Part shown: positions 41,391-49,500 of the stretch, piece by piece
How positions within the stretch are numbered: the first letter of the stretch is position 1
How the letters are laid out: each line of letters begins with the position of its first letter
DNA from: Agrococcus jejuensis
Lineage (GTDB): Bacteria > Actinomycetota > Actinomycetes > Actinomycetales > Microbacteriaceae
Reading direction: 5' to 3'
Assembly (NCBI RefSeq): GCF_900099705.1
Contig: NZ_LT629695.1
Span: 1 to 64,000 of the forward strand
DNA length: 64,000 nucleotides
Translations under genes and position numbers: made by a program
The notes under the pieces: model-generated
Told to the model about the DNA's origin: nothing
Databases searched by the model: none
Seen by the model: only the letters and a program-made list of their open reading frames with translations

Positions 41391-42296
41391 TCATCGAGCT
41401 CCAGAGCCTGACCGCCGGATCGCGGCGCGAACCAGCTGCACGACCTTCCGCCCGCCGTCGTCCAGATCGCGAGCCGTGACACGCACGATCGTCCAGCCGG
41501 CCTGCTGCAGACGACGATGCCGATCGATGTCGAGCGCATACTGACGATCCTCGAGGCGATGCTGCTGGCCGTCGTACTCGACGCCGACGCGGAGCGCACG
41601 CCATCCCATGTCGAGCCGCCCGATGAACTCCCCGTCGTCGGTTCGCACGACAACCTGGAGCTCTGGCGCCGGGATGCCGGCTCGAACGAGCAGCAGGCGC
41701 AACCGCGTCTCGCGCGGCGACTCCGATCCCACGCGGATCGCGCCGAGTGCGCGACCCACTCTGCTCATCCCCCGCGCCCCTCGGAAGTGCTCCGTGTGCT
41801 CGGTCAGCTCTCCGATCGTCAGTCGATTCGAGCGCCCGGTCGCCACGATGGCGTCGCCGACGACCACCAGCTCGTCGTGGTCCAGCTCGCTGGCGACGTG
41901 CACGAAGCAATCCTCGAGCGACTCGACGGCGAAGCCGGCGACCTCGACCACGCGAGCCTTGATCCGATGGCCCACGACGCCCGGCCGGCGCATCCTGGCG
42001 GTGTAGGACGGCGACGCGACGTGGATGGGTACGAGCCTGATGCGTCTCGGCAGCGGGAGTCCATGGATCATCGCGGCGGTCGAGTGCGAGAAGAACTGGC
42101 GCGGGCGCTGCACGGCGAGCAGCGCCGCGAACAAGTCGTGGGCGGTATCGCCGACCGCCGACGGCAGTCGGACGCCCCGCGTCGGGGCAGCGAGCGTGCC
42201 GTCGCGCAGCGCATGCTGCGAGAAGCCGAGGTCTACGGCCTCGTGGACGGCGAACGCATCGAGTCGATGCGGGATGCGGGGGTCCGGTTGATGCAT
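41391..42296 (-). CDS. DUF559 (Vsr-like) endonuclease-domain protein with AbiEi-like N-terminus
   Basis: A protein of about 301 residues. The C-terminal 100 residues form a Vsr/DUF559 PD-(D/E)xK nuclease-like domain: VGVEYDGQQHR (Glu240, Asp242, His246), then DIDRHRRLQQAGWTIVRVT. The N-terminal half resembles the AbiEi/winged-helix proteins of actinobacteria (GFSQHALRDGT, then FFSHSTAAMIHGLPLPRR). The ATG at 42296 gives a family-like start but has no clear ribosome-binding site; in-frame sequence continues upstream through the hairpin and repeats and is unlikely to be coding. The gene is bracketed by paired hairpins and inverted repeat arrays. Its role is unknown; defence, homing and toxin-antitoxin functions are all possible. 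Confidence 0.78.
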   Translation of the reverse strand: MHQPDPRIPHRLDAFAVHEAVDLGFSQHALRDGTLAAPTRGVRLPSAVGDTAHDLFAALLAVQRPRQFFSHSTAAMIHGLPLPRRIRLVPIHVASPSYTARMRRPGVVGHRIKARVVEVAGFAVESLEDCFVHVASELDHDELVVVGDAIVATGRSNRLTIGELTEHTEHFRGARGMSRVGRALGAIRVGSESPRETRLRLLLVRAGIPAPELQVVVRTDDGEFIGRLDMGWRALRVGVEYDGQQHRLEDRQYALDIDRHRRLQQAGWTIVRVTARDLDDGGRKVVQLVRAAIRRSGSGAR

Positions 42297-42423
42297 CGCG
42301 CCAGCATGACCGCCGAGGTCGCGGTCGAGCCGACCGGCTCCGAACGCCTGACGATCCCGAGGTTGTGAGGGACGCGCAGGCCGCCAACTTCCGGGAACGC
42401 GTGACGCACCCGTAGGCGCAGAC

Positions 42424-42453
42424 GTCGATTGGTCCAGTTTCGGACCAATCGAC
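42424..42453. repeat. Right hairpin of the nuclease cassette
   Basis: GTCGATTGGTCC and GGACCAATCGAC, perfect 12-bp arms around a 6-nt loop. The arms are the same sequence as in the left hairpin at 41361-41386, so the pair can also act as inverted repeats bounding the gene. Confidence 0.9.
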
Positions 42454-42473
42454 GGGCGGACACCGACCTGACT

Positions 42474-42593
42474 TGGCCAATCACCGCAGGAAGTGGCCAA
42501 TCACCGCAGGAAGTGGCCAATCACCGCAGGAAGTGGCCAATCACCGCAGGAAGTGGCCAATCACCGCAGGAAGTGGCCAATCGACGCACGAAG
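42474..42593 (-). repeat. Six tandem 20-bp repeats, right array of the nuclease cassette
   Basis: Five units of TGGCCAATCACCGCAGGAAG (plus-strand sequence) are identical and adjacent from 42474 to 42573; a sixth, diverged unit follows at 42574-42593. Read on the minus strand the unit is ATTGGCCACTTCCTGCGGTG, the same as the left array, so the arrays are inverted relative to each other. There are no spacers, so this is not a CRISPR array. Confidence 0.95.
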
Positions 42594-42628
42594 CGTCGGC
42601 GGTGGACTCGCAGAGGAGCCCGAGGGCG

Positions 42629-43273
42629 TCAGCCCTTCTTGCCGTCGCCCAGCTGCTCGATGACGGCGCGGGCGACCTCGCCCATCGTCAGGCGGCGGTC
42701 CATCGACGCCTTCTGGATCCAGCGGAACGCCTCGGGCTCCGACAGGCCCATGCGCTGGCCGAGCAGGCCCTTCGCACGGTCGACGAGCTTGCGCGTCTCG
42801 AAGCGCTCGGCGAGGTCGGCGACCTCGGTCTCGAGCGCCTGGATCTGGTCGTAGCGAGCGAGCGCGATCTCGATCGCGGGCAGCAGGTCGTTCGGCGTGA
42901 ACGGCTTCACGACGTACGCGAGCGCGCCGGCCTCCGACGCGCGCTCGACGAGCTCCTTCTGCGAGAAGGCGGTGAGCAGCACGACGGGGGCGATCTTGCC
43001 CTCCGACAGCTTCTCGGCCGCCGAGATGCCGTCCATCTTCGGCATCTTCACGTCCATGACGACGAGGTCGGGCTTCAGCTCGGTCGCGAGCTCGACGGCC
43101 TTCTCGCCATCGCCGGCCTCGCCGACGATCTCGAAGCCGTTGTCCTGCAGCGTCTCGACGATGTCGAGGCGGATGAGCGACTCGTCCTCCGCGACGACGA
43201 CGCGGCGCCGGGTGCTGCTCGTGGCGGCCTCCGGCTCGGGGAGCTCGGGCTCCAGGAACGTGGCATCGGTCAT
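42629..43273 (-). CDS. pdtaR: ANTAR-domain response regulator (PdtaR-like)
   Basis: A 214-residue two-component regulator. The receiver domain has the acidic pair Asp30/Glu31 (VVVAEDESLIRLD), the phosphorylation site Asp74 (VVMDVKMPKMDG), Thr101 and Lys123. The C-terminal ANTAR RNA-binding domain follows (LVDRAKGLLGQRMGLSEPEA, then FRWIQKASMDRR). In mycobacteria PdtaR with the kinase PdtaS acts on transcripts by antitermination. No kinase gene is in this window. A TAGGCT box at 43280-43285 ends 6 nt before the ATG, so it is probably leaderless. Confidence 0.93.
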   Translation of the reverse strand: MTDATFLEPELPEPEAATSSTRRRVVVAEDESLIRLDIVETLQDNGFEIVGEAGDGEKAVELATELKPDLVVMDVKMPKMDGISAAEKLSEGKIAPVVLLTAFSQKELVERASEAGALAYVVKPFTPNDLLPAIEIALARYDQIQALETEVADLAERFETRKLVDRAKGLLGQRMGLSEPEAFRWIQKASMDRRLTMGEVARAVIEQLGDGKKG

Positions 43274-43279
43274 GGGACT

Positions 43280-43285
43280 AGCCTA
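43280..43285 (-). promoter_or_regulatory. -10 box of pdtaR, probably leaderless
   Basis: TAGGCT on the minus strand, 6 nt before the ATG. Unlike uvrA, uvrB and polA it lacks a TGTCRGTG element 8 nt upstream. Confidence 0.45.
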
Positions 43286-43312
43286 TGGGATGCGCGCGCG
43301 GCTTCCGCCCGC

Positions 43313-43397
43313 GCCGGCATGGCGGAATTGGCAGACGCGGCGCACTCAAACTGCGCTTCCTCACGGAGTCAGGGTTCGAGTCCCTGTGCCGGCACCA
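43313..43397 (+). tRNA. tRNA-Leu (CAA anticodon)
   Basis: An 85-nt class II tRNA with acceptor GCCGGCA pairing with TGCCGGC, D-loop GGCGGAATTGGCAGAC, anticodon loop CTCAAAC (anticodon CAA, reading UUG), a long variable arm, T-loop GGTTCGAGTCC and an encoded CCA end. UUG is rare in this GC-rich genome. It stands alone, followed by a strong terminator. Confidence 0.96.
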
Positions 43398-43430
43398 GAC
43401 GAGCGCAGACGCGCAACGGGGCCGCACGCG

Positions 43431-43464
43431 CGAACGCCCCCACCCGATCGGGTGGGGGCGTTCG
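43431..43464. terminator. Bidirectional terminator between tRNA-Leu and pyk
   Basis: A perfect 34-nt palindrome (17-bp arms, GC-rich stem with CGAACG ends). It can end both the tRNA transcript (+) and pyk (-). Confidence 0.85.
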
Positions 43465-43486
43465 TCACGAACGGGGTCGACGCGCG

Positions 43487-44995
43487 TCAGACCGCCGGCG
43501 TCGACGCGGCGCGGGCGCGCTCCTGCGCGACCGTCGGCACCTCGATGCGTCGCATGCCGTGGTACGCCTGCGCCGCCTCGTTGTGGGCGTCGCCGACGAC
43601 GTGCACGCGCAGGTCGTTCGTCGAGCCCGAGATGCCGGGAGGGGATCCCGAGATCACGACGACCTTCTCGCCCATGGCGACGAGGCCGCGGCCGATGAGG
43701 ATGTCGTCGGCGAGCGCGATCATCTCGTCGGTGTGCGTCACGCGGTCGACGAGGTACGTCTGCATGCCCCAGATGAGCTGCATGCGCGACTCGATCTCGG
43801 GGTCGGGCGTGAGCGCGATCGTCGGGATCGACGTGCGCAGGCGCGACATGCGGCGTGCCGAGTCGCCCGACTCGGTGAAGACCACGATGGCCTTCGCCTC
43901 GACGAACTCGGCGACCTCGCGGGCGGCGAGCGTGATGGCGCCACCCTGCGTGCGCGGCTTCGTGCCGAGCGGCGGGATGCGCGTGAGGCCGTGCGCCTCG
44001 GTCGACTCGATGATGCGCGCCATCGTCTGGATCGTGACGATCGGGTACGCGCCCACGCTCGTCTCGCCCGAGAGCATGACCGCGTCGGCGCCATCGAGGA
44101 TGGCGTTGGCGCAGTCGGATGCCTCCGCGCGCGTCGGGCGCGGCGCGTCGATCATCGACTCGAGCACCTGCGTCGCGACGATGACGGGCTTCGCCCAGCG
44201 CCTCGAGAGCTCGACGGCGCGCTTCTGCACGAGCGGCACCTGCTCGAGCGGCAGCTCGACGCCGAGGTCGCCGCGCGCGACCATGATCGCGTCGAACGCG
44301 TCGATGATCTCGGCGAGGTTGTCGACGGCCTGCGGCTTCTCGACCTTCGCGACGACGGGCAGGCGACGGCCCTCCTCGTCCATGATCTCGTGCACGCGCT
44401 GGATGTCGGCGGCGTCGCGCACGAACGACAGCGCGATGATGTCGGCGCCCAGCTGCAGCGCCCAGCGCAGGTCCGCCTCGTCCTTCTCGGACAGGGCGGG
44501 CACGTTCACGGCGACGCCGGGCAGGTTGATGCCCTTGTTGTCGCTGACCTTGCCGCCCACGACGACCTTCGTGACGACGCGCACGCCGTCGGTCGAGATG
44601 ACCTCGAGCGCGATGCGGCCGTCGTCGATCAGCAGCGGGTCGCCCGGCTTGACGTCGGCGGGCAGGCCCTTGAACGTCGTCGAGACGACGTCCTTGTCGC
44701 CGGGCACGTCCTCGATGGTGATGGTGAAGATGTCGCCGTCGGCCAGGATCTGCGGGCCGGCCGCGATCTTGCCGAGGCGGATCTTCGGACCCTGCAGGTC
44801 GACGAGGATGCCCACGGGCATCCCCAGCTCGTCGGATGCCCTGCGGATGTCCTCGTACACGGCCTCGTGCACCGGGTAGGCGCCGTGGCTCAGGTTCAGG
44901 CGGGCGACGTTGACGCCGGCCGCGATCGCGGCCTTCGTCTGCTCGTATCCCGACAGCGCCGGCCCGAAGGTGGCGACGATCTTCGCTCGTCTCAT
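43487..44995 (-). CDS. pyk: Pyruvate kinase
   Basis: Converts phosphoenolpyruvate and ADP to pyruvate and ATP. The 502-residue product shows MRRAKIVATFGPA, NLSHGAYPVHEA, the substrate-site helix AIMVARGDLGVELPLEQVP and a C-terminal regulatory domain (VVISGSPPGISGSTNDLRVH). It follows gltD by 59 nt; that gap can fold into a small hairpin and its own promoter may lie at the end of gltD. Confidence 0.95.
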   Translation of the reverse strand: MRRAKIVATFGPALSGYEQTKAAIAAGVNVARLNLSHGAYPVHEAVYEDIRRASDELGMPVGILVDLQGPKIRLGKIAAGPQILADGDIFTITIEDVPGDKDVVSTTFKGLPADVKPGDPLLIDDGRIALEVISTDGVRVVTKVVVGGKVSDNKGINLPGVAVNVPALSEKDEADLRWALQLGADIIALSFVRDAADIQRVHEIMDEEGRRLPVVAKVEKPQAVDNLAEIIDAFDAIMVARGDLGVELPLEQVPLVQKRAVELSRRWAKPVIVATQVLESMIDAPRPTRAEASDCANAILDGADAVMLSGETSVGAYPIVTIQTMARIIESTEAHGLTRIPPLGTKPRTQGGAITLAAREVAEFVEAKAIVVFTESGDSARRMSRLRTSIPTIALTPDPEIESRMQLIWGMQTYLVDRVTHTDEMIALADDILIGRGLVAMGEKVVVISGSPPGISGSTNDLRVHVVGDAHNEAAQAYHGMRRIEVPTVAQERARAASTPAV

Positions 44996-45054
44996 TGCTC
45001 TCTCTCGCACGTGACTCGACTGCGGCACGGATGCCGTGACGAGTCTTCCACTGT

Positions 45055-46509
45055 CTACGCGCGGATGGGGAGGTCGGTCGCGCGCACCGGTGCCGGCAGG
45101 GTCGTCGACCCCTCCAGGAACCGGTCCACGGCCGCTGCCACCGCGCGTCCCTCTGCGATCGCCCACACGATGAGCGATGCACCTCGACCGGCGTCGCCAG
45201 CCACGAAGACGCCTTCCGTCGAGGTCGCGTAGTCCGCGTCGCGCGTGACGGCGCCGCGGGTGAACTGGGTGCCGAGCTGACCGCCGAGGGTCTCCTGCTC
45301 CGCACCGGTGAATCCGAGGGCGAGCAGCACGAGGTCCGCGGGGATCTCGCGCTCGGTGCCCGCCTTGGGGCGTCGCACGCCGTCGACGATCTCGGTCTCG
45401 GCGACCTTGAGGGCGCGCACCTCGCCGACCTCGTTCGACACGAACTCGACGGTCGAGGCGAGGAACGTGCGCTCGCCGCCCTCCTCGTGGCTCGACTGCA
45501 CCTCGAAGATCGCGGGATGCGTCGGCCACGGCTGGTGGTCGGGTCGCTCGGCGGGCGGCTGCACGCCGATCGCGAGGTTCGTGACCGACAGCGCGCCCTG
45601 GCGGTGCGCCGTGCCGATGCAGTCGGCGCCGGTGTCGCCGCCGCCGAGCACGACGACGTGCTTGCCCTCTGCCGTGATCTGGCTCGAGACGGCCGTGCCT
45701 GCGACGGCGCGGTTCTGCTGCGTCAGGTACTCCATGGCGTAGTGCACGCCCGCGAGGTCGCGGCCGGGGATCGCGAGGTCGCGCGGCACCATGGCGCCGG
45801 TCGCGACGACGATGGCGTCGAACCGCTCGCGCAGCGCATCCCACGTGATGTCGGTGCCGATGTCCACACCGGCCCGGAAGCGGGTGCCCTCTGCCGTCAT
45901 CTGCGCGAGACGCTGGTCGATCGTGCGCTTCTCGAGCTTGAAGTCGGGGATGCCGTAGCGCAGCAGGCCGCCGATGCGGTCGTCGCGCTCGTACACGGCC
46001 ACGGTGTGGCCGGCGCGAGTGAGCTGCTGCGCCGCCGCGAGGCCCGCGGGGCCCGAGCCGACGACCGCGACGGTCTTGCCCGTGAGGCGAGCGGGCGGGT
46101 GCGGCTCGATCCAGCCGTGCTGGAACGCGTCGGCGGCGATCGACTGCTCGACCTGCTTGATCGTCACGGCGGGCTGGTTGATGCCGAGCACGCACGACGA
46201 CTCGCACGGCGCGGGGCACAGCTTGCCCGTGAGCTCGGGGAAGTTGTTCGTCGCGTGCAGGCGGTCGCTCGCCGCACGGCCCTCGCCGCGCCACGTGAGG
46301 TCGTTGAACTCGGGGATGAGGTTGCCGAGCGGGCAGCCCTGGTGGCAGAACGGCACGCCGCAGTCCATGCAGCGACCGGCCTGGCGGCGCAGCACGGCCT
46401 TGTCGCCGAGCTCGCCGATCTCCTTCCAGTCCATGATGCGCACCGAGACGGGGCGCTTGGGAGCGAGCTCTCGCTCCGTCGTCTTCAGGAATCCGCGGGG
46501 ATCAGCCAC
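45055..46509 (-). CDS. gltD: Glutamate synthase (NADPH) small subunit
   Basis: Electron-input subunit of GOGAT, 484 residues. The N-terminal Cys motif CMDCGVPFCHQGCPLGN and CPAPCESSCV bind two 4Fe-4S clusters; VVGSGPAGLAAAQQL binds FAD and VVLGGGDTGADCIG binds NADPH. The start is GTG at 46509, overlapping gltB by 8 nt, so the two subunits are made in balance. Confidence 0.95.
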   Translation of the reverse strand: MADPRGFLKTTERELAPKRPVSVRIMDWKEIGELGDKAVLRRQAGRCMDCGVPFCHQGCPLGNLIPEFNDLTWRGEGRAASDRLHATNNFPELTGKLCPAPCESSCVLGINQPAVTIKQVEQSIAADAFQHGWIEPHPPARLTGKTVAVVGSGPAGLAAAQQLTRAGHTVAVYERDDRIGGLLRYGIPDFKLEKRTIDQRLAQMTAEGTRFRAGVDIGTDITWDALRERFDAIVVATGAMVPRDLAIPGRDLAGVHYAMEYLTQQNRAVAGTAVSSQITAEGKHVVVLGGGDTGADCIGTAHRQGALSVTNLAIGVQPPAERPDHQPWPTHPAIFEVQSSHEEGGERTFLASTVEFVSNEVGEVRALKVAETEIVDGVRRPKAGTEREIPADLVLLALGFTGAEQETLGGQLGTQFTRGAVTRDADYATSTEGVFVAGDAGRGASLIVWAIAEGRAVAAAVDRFLEGSTTLPAPVRATDLPIRA

Positions 46510-49500
46510 CGGTCACCTCCAGGATGCGCGTCCAGATCTGGTCGGAGTCGGGATCGATGCCCGCATCCTCGGCCTGCTTGCGGATGTCCCGCACGGCAGC
46601 CCAGTCGCGGGGCACGATCTTCGTGAAGCCCGCGAGCCCGCCGCGGCCGTCGAGGAGGCGTGCGGCGACGGTCGACTCGGTGAGCTCGACGTGGCGCTCG
46701 AGGATCGCGCGGAGCTCGATCTCGTCCTCCTCGCTCAGGCGCTCGAGCAGCAGCTCGCCCGCATGCAGCGACTCGCGGTTGATGCGCGCGGCGTCGAGGT
46801 CGAGCACGTACGCGACGCCGCCGGACATGCCGGCGCCGAGGTTGCGGCCCGTCTGCCCGAGGATCACGGCGATGCCGCCCGTCATGTACTCGAGCGCGTG
46901 GTCGCCGGTGCCCTCGCACACGGCGGTCGCGCCGGAGTTGCGCACGAGGAAGCGCTCGCCGACGATGCCGCGGATGTGCAGCGAGCCGGAGGTCGCGCCG
47001 TAGCCGATGACGTTGCCCGCGATGACGTTGCGCTCGGCGACGTACGGCGCTGCCGGGTCGGGGCGCACGGTGATGAGCCCACCGGAGAGGCCCTTGCCGA
47101 CGTAGTCGTTCGAGTCGCCGATCAGGCGCAGCGTGATGCCGCGCGGGATGAAGGCGCCGAACGACTGGCCGGCGGAGCCGCGCAGCGTGATGTCGATCGA
47201 GTCCGGCGGCATGCCGGCCTCGCCGTGGCGCTTCGTGACCTCGTTGCCGAGCATCGTGCCGACGGCGCGGTCGGTGTTCGCGACCGGGATGTCGAGACGC
47301 ACGGTCTCGCCGGCGTGGTGCGCGCGCAGCACGTCGTCGAGCAGGCGCATGTCGAGCTGGTCGTCGAGCTCGTGGTCCTGCACGGTCGTGTTGCGTCGCT
47401 CGCCTGCACCCTCGGGCACGTCGAGCACCTTCTGCAGGTCGAGGCCGTCTGCCTTCCAGTGGTGGATGGCGTCGTCGACGTCGAGCAGCTCGGAGCGGCC
47501 GATGGCCTCGTCGATCGAGCGCAGGCCGAGCGACGCCAGCAGCTCGCGCACCTCCTCGGCGACGTACTCGAAGAACGTGACGACGAACTCGGGCTTGCCC
47601 GTGTAGCGCTCGCGCAGCGTGGGGTTCTGCGTCGCGACGCCCACGGGGCACGTGTCGAGGTGGCAGACGCGCATCATGATGCAGCCGGACACGACGAGCG
47701 GCGCCGTGGCGAAGCCGTACTCCTCGGCACCGAGCAGCGCGCCGATGAGCACGTCGCGGCCGGTCTTCAGCTGGCCGTCGACCTGCACGACGACGCGCTC
47801 GCGCAGGCCGTTGACCATGAGCGTGTGCTGCGCCTCGGCGAGGCCGATCTCCCACGGCGTGCCCGCGTGCTTCAGCGAGTTCAGCGGGCTCGCGCCCGTG
47901 CCGCCGTCGTGACCGGACACGAGCACGACGTCGGCCTTCGCCTTCGCGACGCCCGCCGCGACCGCGCCGATGCCCGACTGCGACACGAGCTTCACGTGGA
48001 TGCGCGCCTCGCGGTTGGCCCGCTTGAGGTCGAAGATGAGCTGCTTGAGGTCCTCGATCGAGTAGATGTCGTGGTGCGGCGGCGGCGAGATGAGGCCGAC
48101 GCCCGTCGTCGCGTGCCGCGTGCGCGCGACCCACGGGTACACCTTCGCGGGCGGCAGCTGGCCGCCCTCGCCGGGCTTCGCGCCCTGCGCCATCTTGATC
48201 TGGATGTCGTCGGCGTGCGTCAGGTACATCGACGTGACGCCGAAGCGACCCGAGGCGACCTGCTTGATCGACGAGCGGCGCTCGGGGTCGAGCAGTCGGT
48301 CGACGTCCTCGCCGCCCTCGCCCGTGTTCGACTTCGCGCCGAGGCGGTTCATCGCGATCGCGAGCGTCTCGTGCGCCTCCTTCGAGATGGAGCCGTACGA
48401 CATGGCACCCGTCGAGAAGCGCTTCACGATCTCGCTGACCGGCTCGACCTCGTCGATCGGGATGGGCGTGACGCCCTCGGTCTTGAGGCGGAAGAGGCCG
48501 CGCAGCGTCTTCAGCTCGCGCGACTGCTCGTCGACGGCCGTCGAGTACTCGCGGAACACGTCGTACTGACGGGTGCGCGTCGAGTGCTGCAGACGGAAGA
48601 CCGTCTCGGGGTTGAAGAGGTGCGGCGTCGAGTCGCGACGCCACTGGTACTCGCCGCCCGTCGGCAGGCCCTCGTGCGCGAACGGCGCCTTCTCTGCCGG
48701 GTACGCGATCGCGTGGCGCTGCGCGGACTCGCTCGCGAGCACCTCGACGCCGACGCCGCCGAGACGCGTGGGCGTGCCCTCGAAGTAGCGCTCGACGAGC
48801 GCCTCCGACAGACCGACCGCCTCGAACGCCTGCGCGCCCGCGTACGACCCGACCGTCGAGATGCCCATCTTCGACATGATCTTCGTCACGCCCTTGCCGA
48901 GCGCCTTGATGACGTTGTGCACGGCATCCTCGGGGCTGATGCCCGGGATGCGGCCCGTGATCGCCAGCTGCTCGGCGGTCTCCATCGCGAGGTACGGGTT
49001 GATCGCCGAGGCGCCGTAGCCGATGAGGAGCGCGACGTGGTGCACCTCGCGCACGTCGCCGGTCTCGGCGACGAGGCCCACGCGCATGCGCGTCTCGGCG
49101 TCGATGAGGTGGTGGTGCACGGCCGACACGGCGAGGAGGCTCGGGATCGGCGCGAGCTGCTCGTTCGAGTCGCGGTCCGACAGCACGACGTACTGCGCGC
49201 CCTCGGCGATCGCCTCGTCGACCTCGGCGCACATGGCGTCGAGGCGCGCGACCATCGCGTCCGCTCCCCCGTCGACCGGGTAGAGCGCCGAGATCGTCAC
49301 GGTGCGGCGCGAGCCGGGCGTGCGGTCGATGTGGCGGATCTTCGCGAGCTCGTCGTTGTCGATGACGGGGAAGTCGAGGATGACCTGGCTCGCGTGCGCG
49401 GCGGAGGCGGTGAGCAGGTTGCGCACGGGGCCGAGGCCCAGCCGCATCGACGTGACGACCGACTCGCGGATGGAGTCGAGCGGCGGGTTCGTGACCTGCG

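Larger units (their letters stand above)
42297..42628. other. 332-nt gene-free stretch: cassette right end
   Basis: No gene is supported here. It contains the region upstream of the nuclease gene, the right hairpin (42424-42453), the right repeat array (42474-42593) and 35 nt before the pdtaR stop. The last part includes a 10-bp palindrome GCCCGAGGGC that could help end pdtaR transcription. Confidence 0.7.

Noticed and set aside
42297..42500. An N-terminal extension of 68 codons on the DUF559 protein
   Set aside because: It runs through the hairpin and the 20-bp repeats, is low in family likeness, and has no ribosome-binding site at its ATG.
42474..42593. CRISPR array
   Set aside because: The 20-bp units are directly adjacent with no spacers, and no cas genes are present.
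43313..43397. tRNA-Leu as an integration site for a mobile element
   Set aside because: No integrase gene and no duplicated tRNA 3' end were seen nearby; the tRNA is followed directly by its terminator and pyk.
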